From the NCBI GenBank assembly GCA_963989385.1, contig OZ022509.1:73492667-73556666 (forward strand): a DNA stretch of 64,000 nt, read 5' to 3'. Shown here piece by piece: positions 1-10,914 of the stretch. The notes beneath the pieces were generated by a model, which saw only the letters and a list, made by a program, of their open reading frames with translations, searched no databases and had not been told where the DNA came from. Origin of the DNA: Ctena decussata (Eukaryota > Mollusca > Bivalvia > Lucinida > Lucinidae). Made by a program: the position numbers and the translations under genes. Position 1 is the stretch's first letter. Each line of letters starts with the position of its first letter.

Positions 1-221
1 TTTTAATTTTGATAACAACCATAAATTTGAAGAAATCTTTTTAGCAATAAAATCAATATGAACAGACCAGGTTAAATTGTTGTCAATATACACACCTAGA
101 ACTTTTTCAGTTTCAACTGTGTTCAAAGTATCATCATTGTAAGTTAAATGTAAACAGTTATTATTTAAATGAAGGCGTTTCTGCACAGTGGTAATCAACA
201 TAACCTTGGTTTTTGCAGTAT

Positions 222-2009
222 TTAAAAAAAGATTCCATTAACCTTACACCACTCAGAAAGGTTTTGTAAAGTCAACTGTAAATTTTGTTGAATGGAGTCT
301 TGAGACTCACCAATCTGAAATAGAGTGGTATCATCAGCATAGAGGTCAGTTGAAACATTATTAGTAAATAGTGGTAAATCATTAATAAACAATAAAAATA
401 AAAAAGGACCTAAAATCGACCCTTGGGGCACGCCACATACAATATTTTCTGCTGCTGATTCAGTATTGTTGATGACAACTTTTTGTTTCCTTTTTAGCAG
501 GTAAGAAGAAAACCAGTTTATTGCTTCTGCTGAAAGTTTATAGTGTCTGAGCTTTTTAAGCAAGAGCATATGATCTACCAGATCAAAGGCCTTTCTAAAA
601 TCAACCTTGACCATACCAATTATCTGACTGTTATTTATGGCTTCAAGAAATTTATTGATCATTAGTAGTAAAGCAGTCTCACAAGAATGATTGGGTCTAA
701 AACCAGATTGTGTGGAATGGAGCAAACTATGAGAGGTCAAAAAAGTCATTAAAGAATCATGCACATGCTTTTCCAACAATTTTGATATGACAGGCAGAAT
801 TGAAATTGGCCTGTAATTATTGGTGTCATCTTTAGAGCCATTTTTATATAAAGGTCTTACTTTACCCTCTTTCCATTTATCTGGAAAAGTTGAGTTATTT
901 ATACTGTGGTTACAAATATGCTTGAGGCTGTCTGAAATAAATGGTGCTGCAAGTTTTAAAAGTCTTGGTCCAATGTTATCTGAACCTGTAGCTTTACTAA
1001 TGTCAATGTTTTTAAGATATTTTTCCACTTTTTCCTGTGAAATATGTGGTATTGAAAAATAATGATTTTCAGGATTTTTCTCATTACAAAACAGTTTCAG
1101 CTTATCAAAATTAGAATTAGCTATTGGCTGTTTGATTTTTGATGCCACTGTCACAAAAAATCTATTGAATTCTTCTACAATGTCTTGAGGATTTTCGATG
1201 ATGTTGTCCTGTATTCTCAATGAAAATATATTACTGTTATCCTTACGCTTACTTGCACCTATTTCCTTGAATAACTTCCAAATACTGGCAGGATTGTTGG
1301 CATTTTCATTTAAAATTTCTGAATATTGAAGTTTTTTAGATTGTTTAATCATACTACATACTTTATTGCGCCAAATTTTATATTGCTCATTATTGTTAAT
1401 AGCCTTATACCTATCTCTTGTTTTTATTGCATCAATTATATCACCAGTAAGCCATTTTGGTTGCTGTTTATGTTTCACACGATGTTGTTTTAAAGGAAGA
1501 TGCTTATCGACAACATCCAAAAACAAAGAAGACCAGGTTTCAACAATATCGTTAGTGTCATCAAACATTTTGATTACATCCCAAGGCCTTGCATCCAAAT
1601 CACTGATAAATTCAGCTTCATTAAAATTCTTAAAAGACCTGTATGAAATTGAGTAATGAGACTTTTTGTGAACTGAATTAGAGTTAATTTTTCTAGTTAC
1701 AAAAATAGGAAAATGATCACTTAGACCTAAAATGGGAATATCTATAGAGAGGATATTACTTTGGGTATTACAATATATATGATCAATTAATGTTTTGGAA
1801 AAATTAGTGACTCTAGTAGGGGACTCAATAACTTGTTTCAGACCAAACGACTCCATATATTCAAGCCAGAGTTTTCTAATATTTTCTTGTAGCAAGTCAC
1901 GATTAAAATCGCCAGTCAAGTAAATTTCCTTTTCACATTCTAAACATTTATCAAACTGGTTGTCAAATAATTCATTCCACCGGACAGTTTCATTAGGATG
2001 TCTGTACAT
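222..2009 (-). pseudogene. LINE endonuclease C-terminal half + reverse transcriptase
   Basis: 595 codons open. Endonuclease motifs: GDFN-type catalytic motif near residues 33-36 and SDH (the catalytic His motif) at 97-99. Reverse transcriptase: a template-gripping DFRKAFD block, GVPQGSILGP at about 526-535, and the catalytic YADD at about 557-560, so the active site is intact. The listed start Met is internal to the endonuclease and not a true start; the N-terminal part lies at 2032-2337 in another frame. The stop at 222 is a frameshift consequence: residues typical of the LINE thumb/C-terminus continue in the adjacent frame to the window edge. Confidence 0.92.
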
Positions 2010-2031
2010 GATGCCAACTAAAAAACTTCTA

Positions 2032-2337
2032 CTATTCTAACCAAACACATTCAATATTCACACTCTCTAAATCATACCTTCTCTCACACTTAATTTCATC
2101 TTTAACATAGACAATAATTCCTCCTTCTTGCTCAGGTCTATCAGCAGAAACAATTCTATCTTTACGAAAAAGTTGATAGTTCTTAATTTTGAAGAAGTCA
2201 CTAGTGTGGTTAGCATTCAGCTTGCTTTCACTAAGTCCAAACAGCTGAATGTCATTTTCTGAGCTGTTTAACAGTAAATCAATTTGTTCCATTTTATTTT
2301 GAATCCCTTGAATATTTAAATGACCTATTTTTGGCAC
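2032..2337 (-). pseudogene. LINE endonuclease N-terminal fragment
   Basis: 101 codons, with the HLNIQG opening typical of LINE apurinic endonucleases and an LSES/KL block around residues 54-60 carrying the conserved catalytic Glu. It ends at two consecutive TAG codons. Reading continues into the polymerase ORF only with a one-base frame change, so this copy cannot make a full ORF2 protein. The Met near 2337 is a plausible true start of the endonuclease domain. Confidence 0.85.
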
Positions 2338-2566
2338 TCATGCTAATACCTGGGGTGCAACGTTTTTGTGAAACGAATATCTGTCCAATAAATACACCAA
2401 ATAAAGGAACATATTAGATTCGGCATGACTGAGTCTGTTCATGGTGGAACATTGTCGACTACCATCTAGTATTTGCTGGAGCAGAATTCTAGTTTCGAAA
2501 TGACTCTATTTGTACACAGGGAGTTCAAATGACAGGAAAATATATGAATAATTTTCGAAAAGAAAT

Positions 2567-2801
2567 GAGCCACGACACCGGAAAACCAACAGCGTGAATG
2601 TGCGCAAAACGGAGACTCAGATCAGCCTGGGCATCCACTCAGTCCAATCAGACTCTTCTCTGAGCGCTGGAGGGTAGCTAAGGGCCTAAGCTACCTCCAA
2701 GCGGACGGCGAAGACTCTGTTCAGACTTGGCGGATGCCCAGGCAGATCTGAGTCTTTGATACTCGCACAACCACTTTGTTGGTTTTCTCGTGTCGCGGTT
2801 C
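2567..2801. repeat. MITE-1 palindrome, copy 1 (diverged)
   Basis: Defines the commonest family here. The ends are TGAGCC-type terminal inverted repeats (consensus TGAGCCGCGACACGAGAAAA), then CCAACAA, then long arms holding GCGCCCAGCGCAGACTC. Each arm contains its own small hairpin (GATCAGCCTGGGC...GCCCAGTCTGATC) and the centre holds GGTAGCT...AGCTACC. The whole unit therefore folds as three nested hairpins. This copy has several substitutions at its left end. No coding capacity; mobilising transposase unknown. Confidence 0.85.
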
Positions 2802-2868
2802 AAATAAAATCCATAATAAAATAAAATTACGGCAACAGTCATTGTCCAGCATCTGTACTCTCCATCTG

Positions 2869-3103
2869 ACCCGGGAAACGCGAAAACCAACAAACTGGTT
2901 GTGCGCCCAGCGCAGACTCAGATCAACCTTGGCATCCGCCGCGTCTAATCAGAGTCTTGGCTGTCCGCATGGAGGAAGCTTAAACCCGTATCTACCTTTT
3001 AATTTCTTAGCGAAGAGTCTGATCGGACTGGGCAGATGCCTAGGCTGATCTGAGTCTGCGCTGGGCGCACAACCACTTAGTTGGTTTTCTCGTGTCGCGG
3101 CTC
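2869..3103. repeat. MITE-1 palindrome, copy 2
   Basis: Lies 67 bp after copy 1 in tandem. Left TIR is degraded (CCCGGGAAACGCG); right TIR is intact (GTGTCGCGGCTC). Confidence 0.85.
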
Positions 3104-3459
3104 AATTCTATTCTGTTTGACCGTCCTTTCTGTACTTAGAGTATCTGTGTCAGCCAGGTCATTGTTGTCGCATATTTCTACGGACAACACCCATCAGAGA
3201 CGTCAAGAATTTAGTTTCTCTTGTCAAATTCTTGTACCTGACGCTGTGGTCCATTTCGATATGCCGGATATTGTCAAAATGACATTAGTATGTCGATGTC
3301 AAACTGTGTGAATCAATCAGTTAACAAGCAGTACATCACGATGTCTTGTTAATTGATAAAATCTGTACTAATTCAGATGCCCTCTTAAAGTGGTTTTGTC
3401 TGATTTATAGCCACCACCGGCTACCTTATTCTTGATCAGACAGCCAAAGATATAACCAG

Positions 3460-3619
3460 CCCAGCAGGCACGCAATGCTGAATCAATGGTGAATCAATAT
3501 TGATTCAACGACTTGACGTTGAAAAAATCATTCACTGTTGATTCAACGTGCACACAAAGTTAAATCAACATCGAATCAACTTTGATTCAGTGTAAATGCA
3601 ATGTTGTGTGCCCAGTGGG
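3460..3619. repeat. MITE-4 (CCCAGYRGGCAC...GTGCCCAGTGGG ends, GATTCAACG core)
   Basis: The outer ends CCCAGCAGGCAC and GTGTGCCCAGTGGG are inverted. The interior is made of inverted GTTGATTCAACGT words around a centre near 3530. The same design recurs at 40769, 42789, 59412, 61449 and 62208. Confidence 0.75.
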
Positions 3620-3984
3620 ATAATAACATTTTGCTTCAGCCTGCATCTATTTTGCTTTATCTAGATAGAGTAACATTATGTAACTGATTATTCTCTTCAA
3701 ATAAAAAAAGAATAATCTATTCTTGAATATATTGCTTACCTGTGTAGAAGCAGAAATGCTACCCAGAGACATGCTTGCATGATTCAGTCGGAAGGAAACT
3801 AAACCTGGAATTAGCAGGCCCTTCCCTTTCCACCGTAAAGACTCCATTCCTTGGAAATGTTTTGTTGTTAATGCGAATCGCACTGGCACAGAATAGCCTG
3901 CGAATCGTTTCTCGTGGTGCGACTGGCATAAACACACATATTATGGACAGGACGATATGTCCCTTTAAAATCCTGCAGAAAGGC

Positions 3985-3991
3985 TTTAAAA
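3985..3991 (+). promoter_or_regulatory. Possible TATA-like box of the secreted-peptide gene
   Basis: TTTAAAA about 50 bp before the start codon at 4036, which would place transcription start near 4015. A single motif match, so weak. Confidence 0.2.
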
Positions 3992-4035
3992 GGCCTTGCT
4001 GCCAAAAATACAGTTATTAGGCTATTCTCCTCAAG

Positions 4036-5229
4036 ATGGGTTCATTCACTGTTTCAGGTTATCTACTGGCTCTGTTATTTTCCAGTTGCTTTCTGGTAAT
4101 AAACGGTAAGTTGTCATTTTTTATGTGGAATTTTATTTGTTAATTTAATTATACAAATTTGAATACGTGCTTAAATGACAGGGCATTTTTTTCTTCCGTT
4201 TTGTAGTCATTTGCCTTAATTATCATTAGTTTTAATTATTGACAAATCATATGTACATGTTTATATTATTGTTATAATCCTTGTTATGACTGTCATTTAT
4301 AGTAACAATTTTACACCATTTTACACAATATCGATCAACTAATTGAACTCTGAATGCATTTAGTACGTTCATCTGGAGCTCAAATGCATGAAAATGTTAG
4401 TAAAATATATTATGAAATTTCGTTCAATTATACAACTGATAATTATTTGGCGCGCGTCATATGGATAACAAGAGCATAAAGTCTCACTGTCTTGCATAAT
4501 ATGTCCCACTGTGGAAGCACGCTTTCCAGAATTGTTGCTTGTAACGATAAGTCGACAAAGTTATTTAGGTAACTGGGTTAACCTTTGGTTAACTTGGTTT
4601 TTTTGTCGCCCGTACGCCCAAGTGAACGAATTTGCTTATAAAAAAATACTTCATTCTTGTAATAGTAGACCTCTATCAAAAACGCATCATTGTCCCACGA
4701 AGCACACAGGGACCGTATTTATAAAAGAACTTTAGTGGTTGCTATGGTGTTGCTAAGGCTGAATTTCTATAAAGGAGATTCCTTACACTTATGAAATTTG
4801 CTCTGGAGGAACAGTCTTTTTAGACTGTTCCTCCAGAGCAAATTTCATAGTTGTAGGGAATCTCCTTCATAGAAATCTAGCCTTAGCAACAGCTTAGCAA
4901 CGACTTAAGTTGTTTTATAAATACGGTCCCAGGAGGTCCCAAAAGTTGTTTCCCTTTGTAAAGATGGCGGAAAAACTTGACGATAAACGTATACACACTA
5001 GATAATACTTTCTGTATCACTTACAGGCCAGCATGTACCGATGTCAATGAATCCAAGCTACCATACATTCACGTTTAGAACTGGCAGGAATGGGCGCTCA
5101 GATTTTGGGGGCTACGGGCGAGAATTGGACCATATATTCGCTCGAACTCCCGGTGGACGATTTGGTGGCCGCAGACTCAGTGGTTCAATATTTGGACGGA
5201 GAAGAATTCGACCTTATTATAGGTGGTAG
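4036..5229 (+). CDS. Secreted Gly/Arg-rich cationic peptide, two exons (4036-4105, 5027-5229)
   Basis: Exon 1 starts at an ATG in CAAGATGG context and encodes a signal peptide (hydrophobic YLLALLFSSCFLVI). It ends at a consensus donor (G|GTAAGT, 4105/4106) in phase 1. Exon 2 follows an acceptor preceded by a pyrimidine tract (CACTTACAG|GC, 5026/5027) in matching phase, and reads to TAG at 5229. Product: 90 residues. Cleavage after ...VING at about residue 24 would leave a 66-residue mature peptide beginning with Gln, with no cysteine, about 13 Arg and 11 Gly against 3 acidic residues, ending RRRIRPYYRW. Late in the chain a GSIF-Gly segment sits between an Arg-Arg and an Arg-Arg-Arg site, as in amidated neuropeptide precursors. 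Alternatives: antimicrobial peptide, neuropeptide precursor, or shell-matrix protein. I recognise no family. The intron contains MITE-2. Confidence 0.7.
4709..4930. repeat. MITE-2 palindrome in the peptide-gene intron
   Basis: Near-perfect inverted repeat with ends GGACCGTATTTATAAAA and its complement, centred near 4816 on GGAACAGTC...GACTGTTCC. A second copy lies at 29664-29890. Confidence 0.85.
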
Positions 5230-5771
5230 AATTATGCAAACGCCACAGACCATCTCCACCTCCTAAAACTGTCTTCGTCTGTAAATATCTGCGGTAAACA
5301 TTCTGAGAATCCAGCCTACAGTGTGAAGACACATTTGCATTTCGTACTATCACTTTAAGTTCATATAAACAATATCTCCAGACTTTTCGTTTCAGCTCAA
5401 GTATTGTCAGGGAGTTAAAGAACTTAGTGTGGGTCTTAGAATCAAGGACAGAAATCCATATTTTTGACGTTCTGTTCGATAGAAGCATGGTGATAGAAAA
5501 AACAGATGACGACTGAGGGCCATAAACCGGTGTAAACACCTGTTAGAATATGCTATTTGCTTACAACAAACTTTATAGAAAAAGAGATCCTAAAGGTTTT
5601 ATACGCAAATATTGTCTTTAAAACGCCTGCTGTAATAGATAGACATATATTAAGGCTTTGTCAAACTGTGCATTCGTAGTTCAACGTCGAATATTTTCAT
5701 TCAGCTCGAGAAATGATCAAATAGAGTATACTGTCTGACTGTTCTTGGAATGCACATTTTGCACACGCCTC

Positions 5772-5777
5772 AATAAA
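5772..5777 (+). terminator. Polyadenylation signal AATAAA, likely for the peptide gene
   Basis: A canonical hexamer 543 bp after the stop at 5229, with a T-rich stretch shortly after. A second AATAAA lies at 5966-5971. Which is used is not visible from sequence. Confidence 0.45.
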
Positions 5778-6049
5778 AGTTTTCCTCACGACCTGGCTCT
5801 ATTTATTTTCTTTCTTATTCTTTCTTCTTTCCATTTTTGTTAGTTCTGATCAACTCATTACAACTATTTCACAAATCATTATTTTCTAGCGTTGATTCAT
5901 TATCATTATTCCATGCAGTATTTATATAGATGTAAAACTACAAAGAGAGATGCACTGTACATAACAATAAAGCAGTTTGTATAATAAACAGTGGAAATGA
6001 CTTTGTTTTCTATATTTGATATATTACTTCATCTATAAAGTATATATAT

Positions 6050-7318
6050 CATATGACATCGCTGTTATTCAGCGGATAACGTCGTGTCATACAAATCGTA
6101 TGATCACCCGTGTGCTAACACTTTGGCGCGTACACGTAACGTCATTGAATACGTCCATGTCAACAATGCGTTTACTTATTGAAATAAAAGTCAGTTTCTA
6201 GCGCGTTAAAATCCCGTTTTAATGGGTCATATGATAAACAGAATCTTACACTCGTAGTCATTTCATATGATTTTTTTTATAAAACTCGCAGAAGGCTCGT
6301 TTCATAAATTTCATATGAAATGACCACTTGTGTAAGATCCTCCATATCTTCCAAGAAATGTATACTGTATCTTCTATGCTGTAGATCTGTAAACCCATTA
6401 ATGTCTAGCATTCCATAAATAGGACAAAGGTAAAAGGGGCAGACTTTAATCAGACGCGTTTTCGGCTAGGGTCTACACTATTGGTATCAGACAACTGGGT
6501 ATTTCTCTTTAAAATTAAAGACAACGATTAAAACCAAACAAGCTAAACAGCCCTTTATAGATAAAGGGTCTCACCCACTTACCAAGAAAAAATAGTCCAT
6601 TTGGTTAAGCTATAGTTTGCTCTAAGGTGTATGGATACACTTTCAAAGGAAACAACTCTGTCATTTTTATTTGTGCCGCCTTAATATTTCTGGATACTAG
6701 AATCGGCGATGAAATATTTTGACAGTCAAAGCGAAGTGCAGAGACTGTCGCAAAGAGGTGGATACAAGTACGGGACTACAAGTACATATATAAAAATGTT
6801 GGTACAGATAAATGCTTTGTTTCTTTATCAAATATCTAACAAGTTATTAAATAAAAGATACAACTTTTCCGTAGACTTATGGCCGTAAGATCAGTTGGTG
6901 TTAGAGGTCCGCGACCCTCAGCGCCATATTCAAGCCCCTCAAGCAACACAATCATGGCGCCTCTCTTAGAATACAGATCTGAACTTGAAATTATGTTGAT
7001 AATTTGGAAACAATTGGCGTTATTATCTAAAACACTGACAAGAAGAAAAATTAGCGACAAAAAGAAATATTGCAGAAGATAAAGGGGAACATACACGAGT
7101 GGTCAGTTCATATAAAATTTATGAAACGAGCCTTCAGTGAGTTTTATAAATGTCAGATGAAATGACAACGAGTGTAACATTCTGTTTATCATTTGACCCT
7201 TTAGAATAGGATTTTAACGCCTACAAACCGAACATTATATCAATTAGAAAACGCGTGGTTGATATGGGCGTTTTCAATGAGGTCACGTGTACGCGCCAAA
7301 GTGTTATTTGTCGTAGAC
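6050..7318. mobile_element. Foldback element (MITE-5 type) with long TIRs and unique cargo
   Basis: Left arm about 6050-6343 and right arm about 7093-7318 are inverted copies. From the outer end inward they hold the ATAACGTCGTGTCAT block, CACTTTGGCGCG, GGGTCATATGATAAACAGA, and a hairpin of TTTCATATGAAATGACCAC around an AGGCTCG or CGAGCCTTC loop. About 750 bp of non-repeat sequence lies between. The right terminus is truncated. Part-copies of these arms recur at 9575, 18447, 20812 and 23040. Confidence 0.7.
6836..7096 (-). other. Unassigned 86-codon ORF in foldback cargo
   Basis: It opens with a hydrophobic leader (YLLQYFFLSLIFLLVSVL) that could be a signal peptide, then contains YSKRGAMIVLLEG and a GPLTPTDLTAIS stretch. 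Its 5' end abuts the right arm of the foldback element. An overlapping 67-codon plus-strand ORF (6879-7082) is equally long-lived, so coding is unproven. No family recognised. Confidence 0.2.
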
Positions 7319-7339
7319 ATATGAGAGCATGCATGACCT

Positions 7340-8335
7340 GCATCCGTGTTTTTATTGTATGGGGGATAATAAACACAATCTACCATTTGTGAAAAGAAAC
7401 AGTTTTAAAATGACGTTTTATGAATATAAACTTTATTTTGGCTTCGTTTCCTTTTTTAATTTAATCGCAGTTATTTGCGGATAGACGTGTTTTATTCAAA
7501 CATAACGGATGACGAAAAGTGTATTTGCAAATTTCATGACCCGTTTGAGCAGCCGTAGATCAGGCGCATTCGAGTTTTCCAATCGTGTATTTAAAGGTCT
7601 AGTATGAAAGCCATAACCGCACCGCGCTTCCGATCTGCCGCGCCAGAAACCAGTCTTCTTTAACAACTGATGTATTTCTAACTAAAATTACAAAGAAATA
7701 AACAGTGCTTCCACTAGTTGAAGTCTGGGGGTCTGTGACTTCTAAAACTGAATGCCAGGAAGTCAGTGACTTCCAATTTTTATCATAACCTACCATTTAT
7801 AAAGTGAATATTGACTTAAATAATGAGTTAAATTTGTTGTAATAATGGTATTTCACCCATTAATGAAGGAGAAAGCAATATAAATATGGACATTCTGGAA
7901 GAAACCAAGTCTATCCTTCAGCATGACTTCCAAATGACAAACCTTGGAAGTCATATGACTTCCTGATTTTGATGGTTAGTGCTAGCACTGAACAAAATAC
8001 AATGAGAACAAAAAACTACTTTTTCGAAGCTGAACAAAAAATCAGACATACCCCTTATCTTTTTGAATTTGTATACTAAGTCATCATAAAATTCTGGTTC
8101 CGATAGGCCTTCATGTGAAAGTGATTTTAACCTGACATTGAGTTTTGAAACTAATTCATTGCATCGGCGATAAAATTTTCTAGATGAGGAATTATTTCAA
8201 TGCAGGCTTATCTTGATACTCATTCGCTCAATTTCACACACGCTCACTCACTCACAAACTCACGAATTCACTCCCTTAGCAACTGGGCAAAGGAAGTCAG
8301 GGAAAATCATGAAAAAATGAGGCAGAAAAAGCTAA
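7340..8335. other. About 1 kb with no recognised gene
   Basis: AT-rich sequence. The short ORF at 7599-7796 on the minus strand has no recognisable motif. No repeat family from elsewhere in the window is seen. Confidence 0.5.
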
Positions 8336-8340
8336 GAAAT

Positions 8341-8620
8341 AGTGAGTGAGTGAGTGATTTGATGCTTAACGTCCACGGTAAACAGCTATGGTCATGTCTG
8401 GACGGTCAGTTAACCTAACCACACTATTCCTGGGCAGGCTTAGACCTCCTAAGCGGTTAACCAGTACTAAGTGCACATACCTTCGCCAGTAACTGACAAC
8501 TGCCCTTCTTGAATCAGCGGAAGGAGAAACGAAAGTAAGTGGCCAGACCGGGTTTCGAACCCAGGACCTCTGACTTATGAGTCAGGTGCCCTACCGATTG
8601 CGCTACGCGGCCCGGCTGCT
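8341..8620 (-). mobile_element. tRNA-derived SINE with Met-tRNA-like head
   Basis: Read on the minus strand, 8612-8541 folds as a tRNA: A box near TAGCGCAATCGGTAGGG, anticodon stem CTGAC/GTCAG with a CAT anticodon, and B box GGGTTCGAAACCC. The acceptor stem has mismatches, so it is not a functional tRNA gene. The body follows, then ACGTTAAGCATCAAATCAC and a (CACT)n tail at 8341-8357. The ACGTT-type tail is shared with the SINE at 48151-48315. Confidence 0.8.
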
Positions 8621-9247
8621 AAGTGTTCCCCCGGTTACAGCTAGCTCTTGGTGAGGTATCGGTATTTTTGCAGTTCAGTCATGCCATTAAATCTTACTTG
8701 TGGCAAATAAACTAGGATATCGAAGTTGTATGAAAACGAGTAAGGAAAACATCAGTTTTGGCCATGGTGCCGCATGGTTATATATCTATGCGCCAGTCAT
8801 TTGTATCCACAACCCCCAACTACAGAAACGGAATGTTTACATTTCAGAGACCTGTGATGATTAGCTGATGGTAACAACCTTGCTCTTATTTCGACCCTAT
8901 ACTACAGAAAATCTCACAGGTTAAAGGGCCGCAATCTTAAAACTCCGGCACTATGGAAACAATTAAAATATAATTGCCCTGCACCTTGGTCCGGCTATCC
9001 CAGCGCCATTGTATTATTGTAGGCCCGGAACGTCCCGTTACCATAGTCTAGCTGCAGTTGCAGTTATCCGTTGAGGGATTATTGGGTTGCCCTTTATATT
9101 AATTCATGTTTTGTCCACCATTTTGAAGGACTTCTTATTAAATCAACAACCCAACAAACTCTACAAACTCTATTCGTTTATTGTGTTTCCGTTCATTCCT
9201 GGCGCAGCCCATCTGCGTAGGTTGGGGCGAGGATGCAAATGACAGTA

Positions 9248-9339
9248 GGCCGAATTGACCCGGACGAGTTGAATGGCGGCCGAGTTGACCCAGGAGCCGT
9301 GAAGACCCCAGGCTTACAGAAAGCAGGCCGAGTTGACCC
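9248..9339. repeat. Three spaced GGCCGARTTGACCC words
   Basis: Copies at 9248, 9277 and 9325 in a GC-rich stretch, with a related ACGAGTTGAA at 9264. Origin unknown. Confidence 0.4.
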
Positions 9340-9574
9340 GCTTCTTCCATGACATACTAGTACTATCGCCAGACAATAGTTGTAATCGAACTCGACCAAG
9401 GCTGATCACGATAATCCTCACTCGGGAAATCATGTTTTGTCCTTGAACAAGACAGATTTACTTTACAAAAGTACTGATAATACCCAGGAAGCGGTGGATC
9501 CGTCCTGACATGACTAACAAGTTGTTCTTTAAAAACGAATTTCATCTTCGACAATTACCTTTTTTAAAGATGTT

Positions 9575-9820
9575 TCTTGTTATACGTGTGGCCATACAAT
9601 TTTTAGGACACGACGTTATCTGCTGAATAACAGCGATGTCATAGGATAAATAAAGGATCATTCATGAGTGGTCATTTCATATGAAAATTATGAAACGAGC
9701 CTTCGGCGTCAATGCCATTGTCAATGCCATTACGTGTACGCGCCAAAGTGTTATTACACGTGTGGGATATGTGTTTTACGACATGATGTTACCCACTGAA
9801 TAACATCGCCGTTATGTGAT
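9575..9820. repeat. MITE-5 fragments
   Basis: CGTGTGGCCATAC...ACACGACGTTAT followed by GAGTGGTCATTTCATATG and CGAGCCTTCGGCG, then a second CGCGCCAAAGTGTTATT block. Subterminal pieces of the foldback family in rearranged order. Confidence 0.65.
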
Positions 9821-10313
9821 AAATCTATTTCTTAACGTAGACGACAATGGCAATGATCAGGAACTGACACAATCACCTTCCACATCCTTTTCTAATCACC
9901 AAATGGGAGAAAAATTGTAATAAATAAGGATAAAAAGACGGACACACAAAACAAAACGAGACAAGCGAAAAACCAAGAGATCATCTCTTGCACGGCAGAT
10001 AGTCGCCATGTTATTCTAAACAATCTACAATAACTCAACGAATAAGAGATAGCCGATAAAGAACGGCAGTAATAGTAAACAATTACAGAGAGGCACTGCC
10101 TTGGAACGGTGCTTACATCGATTTTACATACGCATAACCCACGCCAGAAATTTTGTTGTGGTTCATAAACGTACAAGCTATTCAGTGCATGTGATGGGTT
10201 TTGATCCATTAATGACTCAAAACATCCAACTTATAAATGAAGATTAAACAAATGACCACTCATGAGCAAGAACAACACTGAAACGCAAAAGAAGTCCAAC
10301 ATTTCTTGAAATC

Positions 10314-10507
10314 GAGCCGCAACACGACAAAACCAACAAAGTGGCATGTGCGCCCAGCGCAGACTCAGATCAGCCTGGACGTCTTCCCAGTTCGGTGTGC
10401 GCTTGAAGGGTAGCTATATAAGGGTGTAAGCTAGCTGCATGCGGACAACGAAGGATCTGATCAGACTGGGAGCACATGCCACTTTGTTGTTTTGTCGTGT
10501 CGCAGCT
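10314..10507. repeat. MITE-1, copy 3 (internally deleted)
   Basis: The right arm lacks part of the inner hairpin (CAGACTGGG joins directly to AGCACATGCC). Both termini are present. Confidence 0.85.
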
Positions 10508-10530
10508 TTTAGGATTAACCATCAGATCAT

Positions 10531-10683
10531 TCAAAACAACTTAGCATAGTCTAACCTCCAGAATACATATTCCGGACTTTTCTTAGGCGGTGGTTCTGGT
10601 GGTGGTGTATTTTTATATGGCCTTATTGCCATTAATTGAGAGACATTTCTAGTTATGTCCTGTTTTACTGTTATGTTTAATAA
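10531..10683 (-). other. Possible proline-rich coding exon between two MITE-1 copies
   Basis: An open minus-strand frame ending in a stop at 10531, containing NTPPPEPPPKKSPEYVFW. The composition is unlike the surrounding repeats. It fills the 183-bp gap between MITE-1 copies 3 and 4. No convincing splice acceptor was found upstream. Could be a terminal exon or chance. Confidence 0.2.
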
Positions 10684-10690
10684 ATTTGTA

Positions 10691-10914
10691 CCGCGACACG
10701 AGAAAACCAACAATGAGGTTGTGCGCCCAGCGCAAACTCAGATCAGCCTGGGCCTCCGCCCAGTCTGATCAGAGTCTTTGCTGTCCGCATGGAGGTAGCT
10801 TAGACCCTTAGCTAACTTTTAAGCCCTTAGCAAAGAGTTTGATCGGACTGGGCGGATGCCCAGGCTGATCTGAGTCTGCGCACATCCACCTTGTTGGTTT
10901 TTCGTGTCGCGGCT
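10691..10914. repeat. MITE-1, copy 4
   Basis: CCGCGACACGAG start; the right arm is missing the CTGGGCGCA segment before CATCCACCTTG. Confidence 0.85.

Larger units (their letters stand above)
1..2340 (-). mobile_element. Non-LTR retrotransposon (CR1/L2/Jockey-like LINE), 3' part cut by window edge
   Basis: A minus-strand LINE ORF2: apurinic-type endonuclease followed by reverse transcriptase. The endonuclease opens near 2337, the polymerase runs to about 222, and the post-polymerase C-terminus continues in a shifted frame from about 224 to base 1, beyond the window. Two single-base frameshifts break the ORF: one near 2010-2035 between endonuclease halves, one near 222-240 beside a run of A on the coding strand. 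Few other lesions are seen, so the copy looks young. No ORF1 or 5' UTR was recognised above 2340. Clade placement is from the feel of the polymerase motifs and is not firm. Confidence 0.9.

Noticed and set aside
820..1656. Plus-strand ORFs at 820-1062 and 1366-1656
   Set aside because: Antisense shadows of the LINE polymerase.
8541..8612. tRNA-Met gene on the minus strand
   Set aside because: Cloverleaf with CAT anticodon is recognisable, but the acceptor stem is mismatched and it is fused to a SINE body and tail.
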